DNA of 17,820 bases from Lachnospiraceae bacterium UBA7076 (GCA_002493625.1 DKZK01000005.1:69293-87112), one strand, 5' to 3'. Shown: positions 1 through 6,412, numbered from the stretch's first letter. Translations and numbers: made by a program. Notes: a model not told the origin generated them from the sequence alone.

Positions 1-52
1 TTGTTTAAAATGCATAGTTACTAAGAAAACAAATCCTTATTGCGACAGCCCC
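1..52. repeat. Dispersed palindromic repeat, copy A (left arm cut by window edge)
   Basis: Positions 9-52 match 11017-11060 over 44 nt with only three mismatches. A 25-nt core at 17-41 (starting GTTACTAAGAAAAC) is identical at 4281-4305 and 11025-11049. The leading TTGTTTAAAATG also matches copy B. In copy C the same sequence is the right arm plus centre (ATGCAT) of a long imperfect palindrome, so the left arm of copy A probably lies before the window. It sits downstream of the cold-shock gene. No coding potential is seen. The repeat itself is directly visible; its nature (MITE-like or REP-like) is inferred. Confidence 0.85.
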
Positions 53-62
53 TTTTGAAAAC

Positions 63-89
63 AAAAAAAGGGCTTACGCCCCTTTTTTT
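63..89 (-). terminator. Intrinsic terminator of the cold-shock gene
   Basis: GGGC (70-73), loop TTAC and GCCC (78-81) form a hairpin flanked by A7 (63-69) and T7 (83-89). Read on the minus strand it directly follows the csp stop codon and ends in a U tract. The A/T flanks make it plausible in both directions. Confidence 0.8.
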
Positions 90-93
90 GTTT

Positions 94-306
94 TTACTGA
101 ATATTTACATTTACCGCGCGTGACTTGCTGGCATCCTTTGGATCCGCCTCAGTTTCAAATGTAACCTTCTGACCCTCGTTTAAGGTCTTAAAGCCATCAA
201 TCTGAATGGCTGAGAAATGTACAAATACATCTTCCCCTGTTTCGTCATTTGTGATAAATCCGTAACCCTTTTCAGAGTTAAACCACTTTACTGTACCGTT
301 GTTCAT
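94..306 (-). CDS. csp: Cold-shock protein (CspA/CspB family), 70 aa
   Basis: Small single-stranded nucleic-acid-binding protein that acts as an RNA chaperone in the cytoplasm. The 70-aa product has the whole cold-shock domain: the N-terminal NGTVKWFNSEKGYGFI segment carries the RNP1-type motif (KGYGFI), VFVHF is the RNP2-type motif, and length matches the family (65-70 aa). The start is ATG at 306, preceded by AGGAGGTA (complement of 312-319). The frame stays open back to 411, but that extension has no family similarity and is taken as leader. The gene is monocistronic, with its own promoter (432-460), a leader of about 120 nt and a terminator (63-89). Long structured leaders are typical of cold-induced csp mRNAs, so cold induction is plausible but not shown here. 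Confidence 0.95.
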   Translation of the reverse strand: MNNGTVKWFNSEKGYGFITNDETGEDVFVHFSAIQIDGFKTLNEGQKVTFETEADPKDASKSRAVNVNIQ

Positions 307-431
307 TGTGGTACCTCCTAAATAATATTTTTTGACAAAAAATAACTCACATATCTGCATGCCACCCAATCGCACCAAACAAAGAGTAAACCATGCATAA
401 TGTGAGGACAAAAACTATTTATTGCTAACTT

Positions 432-460
432 AATATAGCATAAATGCCGGAGAGTGTCAA
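432..460 (-). promoter_or_regulatory. Promoter of csp
   Basis: On the minus strand TTGACA (complement of 455-460), a 17-nt spacer, then TATATT (complement of 432-437). This is a near-consensus housekeeping promoter. Transcription would begin near 425, giving a 5' leader of roughly 120 nt before the ATG at 306. Confidence 0.75.
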
Positions 461-567
461 ATAAAAAATAAAAAAATACAAATATAAAACGGAAACTTTT
501 TAAAACTGTGTACTACCTGTATCAGTTTATTCATAAAATGTACAAACAGTCATTTGAGGTTTTGGTA

Positions 568-819
568 TTGAGAGATTATATTGAGGAGCGGGCAGTAAGT
601 GTGGCTCAGTATATTGTAGAAAACGGCGCCACAGTGAGACAGGCTGCAAAAAAATTTGGCGTCAGTAAGTCTACGGTACATATGGATTGTGCAGAAAGGC
701 TTGTTTATATTAACGCGGGACTTGCGGAGGAGGTGAGAAAGGTGCTGGATGTAAATAAGGCGGAACGGCATATAAGGGGCGGAATGGCCACAAAGGAGAA
801 ATATCTTCACATGCAGTAG
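568..819 (+). CDS. spoIIID: Stage III sporulation transcriptional regulator SpoIIID-like, 83 aa
   Basis: DNA-binding regulator of mother-cell gene expression during sporulation. The product begins LRDYIEERAVSVAQYIVE and contains a helix-turn-helix (TVRQAAKKFGVSKSTVH) followed by ERL...INAGLAEEVRKVLD and IRGGMATKEKY. This layout follows B. subtilis SpoIIID (HDYIKERT...GVSKSTVHKD...HLRGGEATKLKY), as I recall it. I choose the TTG at 568 because it places the start just before the conserved DYI.ER and has TTTGAGG at 553-559, about 8 nt upstream. The frame is open to a GTG at 508 and an ATG at 538, but residues before 568 do not fit the family. Its presence implies a spore-forming host. The residue after STVH is M rather than the K of the Bacillus protein. 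Confidence 0.88.
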   Translation: MRDYIEERAVSVAQYIVENGATVRQAAKKFGVSKSTVHMDCAERLVYINAGLAEEVRKVLDVNKAERHIRGGMATKEKYLHMQ

Positions 820-897
820 ATGGCGGCATTTGAATCGCAGTCTGAATCGAGCGAAAGCATCTTAGACCCTGATGTTTATATTGTAACACAAGTTTGA

Positions 898-928
898 TTG
901 TAAAGCATTAATATAAGCTACTTTACAA
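898..928. promoter_or_regulatory. Candidate operator: 8-bp inverted repeat over the symporter -35 box
   Basis: TTGTAAAG (898-905) and CTTTACAA (921-928) form a perfect 8-bp inverted repeat with a 15-nt spacer. The right arm contains the -35 hexamer TTTACA (922-927) of the promoter of the gene at 995. The geometry fits a dimeric regulator competing with RNA polymerase. The regulator is unknown. Confidence 0.45.
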
Positions 929-950
929 TTTTTGGAATGCATGGTATTAT
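922..950 (+). promoter_or_regulatory. Promoter of the sodium:solute symporter gene
   Basis: TTTACA (922-927), a 17-nt spacer and TATTAT (945-950), 45 nt before the start codon. Good match to the housekeeping consensus. Confidence 0.65.
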
Positions 951-994
951 ATGCGTGAAACATAATTTAATTGAAGCTTTACGGAGGATGAAAA

Positions 995-2326
995 ATGCTT
1001 ATATTTGTACTAATCTACATAGTTATTTTTACTGTCATTGGCTTTTACGACATGAAAAGGGTAAAAAGCTTTGAGGAATATGCTGTTGCAGGTAAAAGGC
1101 AGGGAACGTCAAAGGTGCTTCTGTCCATACTTGCAACGGCAATAGGAGCATCGGCGACCATAGGAATTGTTGACAGGACTGCAAGTATCGGTTTTCCGGC
1201 CGTGTGGTGGCTTCTGGTAGGCGCGGTGGGACTTGTTTTGCAGGGCATTTTTCTTTCCGAAAAGGTAAGAACGCTGGATGCAGACACGCTGCCTGATGTG
1301 GCAGAAAAGACCATAGGAGCGCCTGCGAGAAAATTCATTGCGATAATTATTGCCGTTTCATGGATTGGAGTTATTGCGGCGCAGTATGTTTCCATGGCAA
1401 CGGTAATGTCAGCCGTGACGGGCAGTGAAAACAGCAGAACAATTCTTTTGATTGTCGTTGCAGTTACGGTGCTTTACTCTGTGGTCGGCGGACAGATGTC
1501 GGTTGTGAAAACGGATATGATACAGGCGATTATTATGGCAGCGGGCTTTTTGCTTGTGTTTGTTTATCTTTTTTTTGTAAATGGGGAGGCAAACAAAGCT
1601 GTATTTGAAAATATTGAGCTTACAAACGAAAGCTTTGGCAAAATGGGCTTGTTTAATCTTCTGTTTGTTGTGGGAGGAACCTATTTTTTAGGACCCGATA
1701 TTTTATCAAGAAACCTTGTGTCAAAGGATGGAAAAACTGCAAAAAAAGCGGCAATTACCGCCGGTATTGCGCTTACAGTATTTGCCGTGATTATAGTGCT
1801 TACGGGTATGTGGGTAATAAGCTATAAGACTGAGCTTGACGGAGCTTCTCCGCTCATCTGCCTTCTTGATGAAATAATACCGTATCCCCTTGCAGTTATT
1901 TTGTGTCTGGGACTTGTGTCAACCATTCTTTCCTCCTTGGATACGTGTCTTGTAAATGTGGCGTCAATAATAGAGCATGACATTTTAGGCAGAAATAAGG
2001 TAAGCGAGGTAAGGCTTATTGTTGCAGTCGTTGGTATTGCTTCTCTGGGTATTGCGCTTTTTAAAACAGACATAATAGGGCTTCTCACAGGAGCATATTC
2101 CATATATGCGCCCGGAATTGTATTTCCTCTTTTTATAGGCATTATCTGTCATGGAAAAAGAGATATAAAAAGACCGCTTCTCTACACGGGAATTGTAGCA
2201 GGAACGGTCATGGGACTTTTAAATACATATATGCATATAGGAGGAGAATACCTTCCGTTAATGGGAATGGGGGTATCTCTTGTATTCGGTATTTTGTCGG
2301 TGTGTGTTCCGTCTACCAGAACTTAA
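995..2326 (+). CDS. Sodium:solute symporter (SSS family), substrate unknown, 443 aa
   Basis: Polytopic inner-membrane protein, probably sodium-coupled import of an organic solute. Hydrophobic segments run through the whole length and suggest about 12-13 helices. Family signatures are visible: the FxEYxVAGKR segment after the first helix (residues about 26-35), the glycine-rich GASATIGIVDRTASIGF stretch of the next helix, and the late helix motif ILSSLDTCLVNVASIIEHDIL, which corresponds to the family's S-x-x-D-S/T sodium-site region. At 443 aa it is a little shorter than many members. The start ATG at 995 follows GGAGG at 983-987. It has its own promoter and a candidate operator. It converges on and overlaps the aldo/keto reductase by 14 bp. 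The substrate (sugar, amino acid, pantothenate, sialic acid or other) cannot be read from sequence. Confidence 0.88.
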   Translation: MLIFVLIYIVIFTVIGFYDMKRVKSFEEYAVAGKRQGTSKVLLSILATAIGASATIGIVDRTASIGFPAVWWLLVGAVGLVLQGIFLSEKVRTLDADTLPDVAEKTIGAPARKFIAIIIAVSWIGVIAAQYVSMATVMSAVTGSENSRTILLIVVAVTVLYSVVGGQMSVVKTDMIQAIIMAAGFLLVFVYLFFVNGEANKAVFENIELTNESFGKMGLFNLLFVVGGTYFLGPDILSRNLVSKDGKTAKKAAITAGIALTVFAVIIVLTGMWVISYKTELDGASPLICLLDEIIPYPLAVILCLGLVSTILSSLDTCLVNVASIIEHDILGRNKVSEVRLIVAVVGIASLGIALFKTDIIGLLTGAYSIYAPGIVFPLFIGIICHGKRDIKRPLLYTGIVAGTVMGLLNTYMHIGGEYLPLMGMGVSLVFGILSVCVPSTRT

Positions 2327-3491
2327 AGATGCGCATCAGCTTTAACATAACGTTATAATGGAATGGCTGTAATGCCTTTCTTGCATTTTTAAGCTCCTTG
2401 CGGATTTCAATATGCTGAGGGCAGTGCTTTTCGCATTTCCCACATTTTACGCAGGACTTAATATCTGCTCTGTCCTTGTTGTATGCAAGACATTGAAGGT
2501 ATTCAGAACGTCCTGCGCTTTTCTTTTCGGTGTACATCTGATTGTAGCACCGGAATGCAGTAGAAATGTCAATTCCCTTTGGACAAGGCATACAGTAGCC
2601 GCAGGCAGTGCAGCCCACCTTTGTTTTCTTTTTTATCTCATCCTTTACCTGCTCAATCAGGGCAAAATCATCATCTGTAAAGCTTAAGGCTTCCGTGTCA
2701 GAGGCTATACGGCAGTTTTCCTCAACCATGTCAAGGCTGTTCATGCCTGAAAGGACACAGGTAACCTCGGTCTGGTTGAACAGCCAACGGAACGCCCATT
2801 CGGCAGGGGTGCGTTTTGTTTTATAATCGGCAATTATTTTTTTTGCAGCTTCAGGAAGCATATTGACAAGCTTGCCGCCCCGCAGGGGTTCCATAATAAT
2901 TACGGGTATTCCTTTTTTGTGTGCTGCCTTAAGACCGGCAACGCCTGCCTGACTGTGCTCGTCCAGATAATTGTACTGTATCTGACAAAAATCCCAATCG
3001 TAGGCATTTAAAATTTCCAAAAACTTTTCCGTATTGCCGTGAAAGGAAAATCCCACATTTTTAATTTCTCCTGACGCCTTTTTTTCAGCAATCCAATCCT
3101 CTATTCCAAGACGCTGTAGCTTTTGCCATGCGCCTATGTCGGTAAGCATATGCATTAAATAGTAATCAATATAATTCGTCTTGAGCCTCTCGCATTGCTC
3201 CTTAAAATATTTGTCTATGCCTGACTTTGATTTTATAAGATACTGCGGCAGCTTTGTTGCAATGTTGATTTTTTCACGGCAATTATTTTTTGCAAGAATT
3301 TTACCCAGAGCAACCTCGCTTCCGCCATAAATGTATGCTGTATCAAAGTAGTTTACGCCAAGCTCCATAGCCCGAAGCAGCTCCTTCTCAGCTTTCTCCA
3401 TATCAATTGAATTTCCCTTTTTAGTAAAGCGCATGCAGCCGTAACCAAGCAATGATATGGGCTGTCCGTTTCTGTCGTTGCGATATTGCAT
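2313..3491 (-). CDS. Aldo/keto reductase with C-terminal double [4Fe-4S] ferredoxin domain, 392 aa
   Basis: Cytoplasmic oxidoreductase. Residues 1 to about 285 form an AKR barrel: GYGCMRF near the N-terminus, and the catalytic set appears as D50 and Y55 (NYFDTAYIYGGSE), K80 (IATK) and H114 (YLMHM). EPLRGGKL at 201-208 is typical of the bacterial Fe-S AKR subgroup. The C-terminal part carries two cysteine clusters, C294/C297/C300/C303 (CTACGYCMPCP) and C347/C350/C353/C357 (CVKCGKCEKHCP), enough for two [4Fe-4S] clusters. Such fused AKR-ferredoxin proteins are common in anaerobic clostridia, but their physiological substrates are mostly unknown. The start ATG at 3491 has AGGAGA about 8 nt upstream, and a strong promoter lies at 3561-3589. 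The last 14 bp overlap the end of the convergent symporter gene. Confidence 0.93.
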   Translation of the reverse strand: MQYRNDRNGQPISLLGYGCMRFTKKGNSIDMEKAEKELLRAMELGVNYFDTAYIYGGSEVALGKILAKNNCREKINIATKLPQYLIKSKSGIDKYFKEQCERLKTNYIDYYLMHMLTDIGAWQKLQRLGIEDWIAEKKASGEIKNVGFSFHGNTEKFLEILNAYDWDFCQIQYNYLDEHSQAGVAGLKAAHKKGIPVIIMEPLRGGKLVNMLPEAAKKIIADYKTKRTPAEWAFRWLFNQTEVTCVLSGMNSLDMVEENCRIASDTEALSFTDDDFALIEQVKDEIKKKTKVGCTACGYCMPCPKGIDISTAFRCYNQMYTEKKSAGRSEYLQCLAYNKDRADIKSCVKCGKCEKHCPQHIEIRKELKNARKALQPFHYNVMLKLMRIFKFW

Positions 3492-3560
3492 AATGCCGTC
3501 TCCTTTTCTTTGAACATCAGTCTTCCATATTTGCCTTCAGCAAATGAAAACTTTGTGAGC

Positions 3561-3589
3561 ATTATAGCAGTTATGCTTTTTAGTGTCTA
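3561..3589 (-). promoter_or_regulatory. Promoter of the aldo/keto reductase gene
   Basis: Minus-strand TAGACA (complement of 3584-3589), 17-nt spacer, TATAAT (complement of 3561-3566). It lies 70 nt before the start codon at 3491. Confidence 0.75.
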
Positions 3590-3682
3590 TCGGGAAATTT
3601 TATATTAGGGGAAAACTTTGATAAGCTGCCCGAATTGAAACAATTATGCTGTTGGTTGGATTAAAGGCTATATGCTTTATAG

Positions 3683-4147
3683 TCAATTCATTTTAAACAC
3701 CATAAAATTAAGATAAGCGGCAAATATACACCATACAAGGTATGGGATTTGCAGGTAGGCAGCGATGGGGTTTATCTGATAAAACATATAAATCATAAGT
3801 ACAATAAGCATAATAAGCGCAATGAGCCACAGGAAAGCAAAGAGGTATTTGGATAAGCCAAAAAAGATTATGCTCCAGAAAAAGTTGAAAATAAGCTGAA
3901 GCGCATAAATACCCAGAGCTTTTTTGCTGTTTGCGTCACCCGAAACGTAAATCAGGTAGGAGGATATGCCCATTAATATGTAGAGAATTGTCCACACAAT
4001 AGGGAAAAGCGCGGCAGGCGGACTTGATGCGGGCTTGTTTATGACAGAGTACGCCGAAACTCCGCCGCTTAACACTGTGGAAAATGAGCCCACTGTAAGA
4101 GGGATTAAAATAGCGATTATAAGGGCGCTTTTGTCTTTAATTTTCAT
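3683..4147 (-). CDS. tspO: TspO/MBR family tryptophan-rich membrane protein, 154 aa
   Basis: Five-helix membrane protein of the translocator/peripheral benzodiazepine receptor family, which binds tetrapyrroles such as protoporphyrin IX; the bacterial role varies and is often stress or porphyrin related. Visible signatures are FPIVWTILYILMGISSYL (helix 2 region), LQLIFNFFWSIIFFGLSKY (helix 3) and PYLVWCIFAAYLNFMVFKMN at the C-terminus. Length is normal for the family (about 150-160 aa). The start ATG at 4147 lacks a good Shine-Dalgarno sequence; the best candidate is GGA, 8 nt upstream, inside a 19-bp inverted repeat that ends 2 nt before the ATG (4150-4200). Expression may therefore depend on RNA structure. 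The next upstream gene (4301-5029) is on the same strand. Confidence 0.9.
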   Translation of the reverse strand: MKIKDKSALIIAILIPLTVGSFSTVLSGGVSAYSVINKPASSPPAALFPIVWTILYILMGISSYLIYVSGDANSKKALGIYALQLIFNFFWSIIFFGLSKYLFAFLWLIALIMLIVLMIYMFYQINPIAAYLQIPYLVWCIFAAYLNFMVFKMN

Positions 4148-4149
4148 AG

Positions 4150-4200
4150 TTAAAATCCGTTTTTCATACTTGTTAAAATTATATGAAAAACGGGTTTTAA
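4150..4200 (-). promoter_or_regulatory. 19-bp inverted repeat at the tspO start codon (hairpin or operator)
   Basis: TTAAAATCCGTTTTTCATA (4150-4168) and TATGAAAAACGGGTTTTAA (4182-4200) are complementary at 18 of 19 positions, and the odd pair is a G-U wobble in one RNA. The loop is 13 nt. In the minus-strand transcript the stem ends 2 nt before the tspO ATG and contains the only weak Shine-Dalgarno-like GGA. It could block translation, act as an operator, or stop transcription from the gene upstream. There is no strong U tract, so a plain terminator is less likely. Confidence 0.6.
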
Positions 4201-4216
4201 ATATGAATAACGGGGT

Positions 4217-4305
4217 ATTTTAAACAAAGAACGCTCCAACGTGTTACTTAACTTCCGCTTTTCTTTGTTTAAAATGTGTAGTTACTAAGAAAACAAATCC
4301 TTATT
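4217..4305. repeat. Dispersed palindromic repeat, copy B, with internal 15-bp inverted repeat
   Basis: Positions 4281-4305 share the 25-nt core with copies A and C, and TTTGTTTAAAATG upstream matches the start of copy A. Left of this, ATTTTAAACAAAGAA (4217-4231) and TTCTTTGTTTAAAAT (4261-4275) form a perfect 15-bp inverted repeat with a 29-nt spacer. The repeat stops after CCTTATT, at the stop codon of the minus-strand gene at 4301-5029. The missing right end (GCGACAGCC) reappears at 5061-5069 on the other side of that gene. Confidence 0.8.
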
Positions 4306-5029
4306 CAATAAAATCTAAGGTGTTGGTCAGGAAGCGGCCGTCGTAAAAGTATGTAACTGCCACAACCCTGTTAGAGTTGCCGTTGACGGTGATGACAAGC
4401 AGCTCATTTGTTTTTGTATTCTGATAGTAAGTACCCATGGAACGTGTATCCACCAGGTCATCCAAAATGCTGAATTCATCGTCGTATGTAAATGAGAGCT
4501 TGTCAACAGCATCATATTCAGGGTCACCTATTTTAACTCCAAACATTTGATAGCCCTTGCCATCTATGGCTATTCCGAATTGTTTATCATTTTTGTAGAT
4601 AATGCCGATGCCGTCGTTGGACTTGACCGTAATTCCGCCGCTTACATTTTTGTAAATAGGGAGGCGGCTGCACCATGCACTGTCAGCTTCAAAGCTTCCG
4701 CTCAGCTTAAGCTGTTTTATGACTGTCGCCTCATCTGATTTTACATAGTCTGTAATATCCGTTGTAGTGAAGTTTGGCTTGATTACATTTTTGTAAACAA
4801 TCGTGAAAACGGCCGCCAGAATAATGAATATAAATACTTTAATAATTATTCCCACATGTGAATTTTTTCGGGATTCCACAGGTGCATGAACCTCGTCAAA
4901 TTTAATCACAACGGGTTTCGGGGTGATTACATCCTGTGCTTCATCATAACTATCATTCTGGACAAATTGCCTGTCGCTCCGGTTATCCCTGCTTTCGTCT
5001 TTTGCAGCATCCTTAAGCTTTAATTCCAT
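4301..5029 (-). CDS. Membrane-anchored protein of unknown function, 242 aa
   Basis: I do not recognise a family. The protein has a hydrophilic, charged N-terminal tail (residues 1 to about 57, rich in D, E, K and R), one transmembrane helix at about 58-80 (VGIIIKVFIFIILAAVFTIVY), then an outer domain of about 160 residues that is rich in beta-prone segments. There is one cysteine (SAWCSRL) and no recognisable catalytic motif. Topology is probably N-in, C-out. The start ATG at 5029 has AAGGAT about 9 nt upstream, and a promoter lies at 5104-5132. The stop codon lies inside repeat copy B, and a matching repeat fragment lies in the 5' leader, so the gene looks inserted into a repeat element. The outer domain could be a sensor or ligand-binding domain, but this is a guess. 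Confidence 0.75.
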   Translation of the reverse strand: MELKLKDAAKDESRDNRSDRQFVQNDSYDEAQDVITPKPVVIKFDEVHAPVESRKNSHVGIIIKVFIFIILAAVFTIVYKNVIKPNFTTTDITDYVKSDEATVIKQLKLSGSFEADSAWCSRLPIYKNVSGGITVKSNDGIGIIYKNDKQFGIAIDGKGYQMFGVKIGDPEYDAVDKLSFTYDDEFSILDDLVDTRSMGTYYQNTKTNELLVITVNGNSNRVVAVTYFYDGRFLTNTLDFIE

Positions 5030-5052
5030 AATTTTTTATCCTTTCGTATAGT

Positions 5053-5070
5053 TCCTTAATGCGACAGCCT
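5053..5070. repeat. Fragment of the dispersed repeat (right end)
   Basis: CCTTAATGCGACAGCC (5054-5069) matches the right end of copy A (CCTTATTGCGACAGCC) at 15 of 16 positions. It lies in the 5' leader of the gene at 4301-5029, while the left part of the element lies at that gene's 3' end. TCCTTA occurs at both junctions (4298-4303 and 5053-5058). Confidence 0.55.
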
Positions 5071-5103
5071 CATACAGGGCTTTCTCTTTATGGTCACTTG
5101 GTT

Positions 5104-5132
5104 ATTCTACCAATAGTGCCGCATAATGTAAA
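5104..5132 (-). promoter_or_regulatory. Promoter of the unknown membrane protein gene
   Basis: Minus-strand TTTACA (complement of 5127-5132), 17-nt spacer, TAGAAT (complement of 5104-5109). It would start transcription near 5097, so the repeat fragment at 5053-5070 falls within the leader RNA. Confidence 0.6.
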
Positions 5133-5186
5133 GATATTAATGGCTGCCATCGGGCAATTTCCGGTTTCAGGCATAAGATTTACGGC

Positions 5187-6326
5187 TTATTTCCAATCTC
5201 CCTTCTCATTGCCCTGTGAAGCTTTATCTGCTTCAGATGTATTTTTCGTAATTGTATTTGTATTCTGTACATTCTGAACAGGTGCATCCATAGTTGCATC
5301 CTTAACATTGGAAACAGATGCGCCTGTTTTGTTTTTCAGGGCTTTTTTCTTTCTTTTCTTCTTTATAACGATTATTATTGCGATTATAATGGCAGCTATT
5401 ATAACAAGGTAATATACGTTTAAGATGATGAAGAACAGAAGACCCTCCATTGCTTCTAAAAATCTTTCCCATGAATCCTTGCATGTGTTTTTAAATCTGT
5501 CGCCGAATGTGTCGGTCTTTTTAGGCGCATCCTCATATTTTGATACCTCTTTTATCGTTACTTCTATGTAGGAATATGCCACATCATTTTCAATGTTGGA
5601 AATATTGGATTTAAGGCTTGCTATCTGTAGCTGAACGTCAAACAGCTCGTTTTCAATCATAAGCGCATATTCATCCTCGGTAGCCGTTTCCAGTAAGGCA
5701 AGGTATCTTTTATACTCTGTCTCGTAGATTTCAAGCTGTGACTTATATGTTCCGTACTGCTGCGTAACATTTGTGGCGTTGGAAGATTTGTTCCTCACAT
5801 CGCCAAAGCTGCCTGCCGAGTTCATAACCTCATCATATTCTGCGCTTGGTATTCTTACCATAGCGGAATATACATTATGCTTTTCTGAGTCCTCTATGGC
5901 ATAGTAGCCGCTTGTGGAGCGATTATCACTGTATGATTCCGATTCGATAAAGCCGCCTTTTTTATCTACAAGAGACTTGAAATCATTTACAGAGGTGTTA
6001 AAGTCCAAGGTGTCGATGGAAAGCTCTCCGCGGTAAACAAGCATTTCCTTGTTTACAACTCCCGTAACCTCCTTTTTCACCTGTGATCCGTCAGCGTCCG
6101 ACGCCATTTCACCGTTTGCCGCCTCCGTGGTTTCCATAGACACATAATCGTCAGCTTTTTCCTCATAGGAATATGCGTCGTCAAACCCTCCCTGCTCGCC
6201 GGCTACAGAGTTTGTGTATCCATAGTCGTTGTAGCTGTCCTGCGCCATATTGTCGGATTTGCTGTTTCCGCACCCTGTGCAGATTAACGTAAGTACCATT
6301 GCCGAAATTATAAGCTTCTTTTTCAT
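5187..6326 (-). CDS. DUF4349-type lipoprotein with C-terminal transmembrane helix, 379 aa
   Basis: Envelope protein whose biochemical role is not established. From the chosen start it has a lipoprotein signal peptide (MKKKLIISAMVLTLICTGC, lipobox LICTGC, Cys19), an acidic low-complexity linker, then a domain starting around RGELSIDTLDFN with ...FKSLVDKKGGFIESE, MVRIPSAEYDEVMNSAGSFG and a likely coiled coil (KSQLEIYETEYKRYLALLE...ELFDVQLQIASLKSNISNIEND), as in DUF4349 proteins. A hydrophobic helix (FFIILNVYYLVIIAAIIIAIIIV) and a very basic tail (KKKRKKK) follow. The start is ATG at 6326, with AAGGAG upstream; a TTG two codons earlier is too close to that site. The gap to the next gene is 157 bp. 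Two palindromes precede it. Confidence 0.82.
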   Translation of the reverse strand: MKKKLIISAMVLTLICTGCGNSKSDNMAQDSYNDYGYTNSVAGEQGGFDDAYSYEEKADDYVSMETTEAANGEMASDADGSQVKKEVTGVVNKEMLVYRGELSIDTLDFNTSVNDFKSLVDKKGGFIESESYSDNRSTSGYYAIEDSEKHNVYSAMVRIPSAEYDEVMNSAGSFGDVRNKSSNATNVTQQYGTYKSQLEIYETEYKRYLALLETATEDEYALMIENELFDVQLQIASLKSNISNIENDVAYSYIEVTIKEVSKYEDAPKKTDTFGDRFKNTCKDSWERFLEAMEGLLFFIILNVYYLVIIAAIIIAIIIVIKKKRKKKALKNKTGASVSNVKDATMDAPVQNVQNTNTITKNTSEADKASQGNEKGDWK

Positions 6327-6369
6327 AGTCAAGCTCCTTCCGTAAAATTATTATTTGTTGTGAAAAATC

Positions 6370-6412
6370 CCATGAAAATTCATGGCTTTTCAAGGTTGTA
6401 TATATTATATAC
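6370..6412. promoter_or_regulatory. Two palindromes upstream of the DUF4349 gene (candidate operators)
   Basis: CCATGAA-AA-TTCATGG (6370-6385) and GTATATA-T-TATATAC (6398-6412) are both perfect 7+7 palindromes, 12 bp apart, in the leader/promoter region of the minus-strand gene starting at 6326. The second overlaps a TATAAT-like sequence on the minus strand. They may be regulator sites or part of the promoter, but AT-rich DNA makes chance palindromes more likely. Confidence 0.35.

Noticed and set aside
307..411. N-terminal extension of the cold-shock protein
   Set aside because: The extension has no similarity to the 70-aa family and the ATG at 306 has a strong AGGAGG site; the region is better explained as leader RNA.
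3600..3682. Terminator after tspO
   Set aside because: A short TATA-rich hairpin is present but has no GC stem and no U tract.
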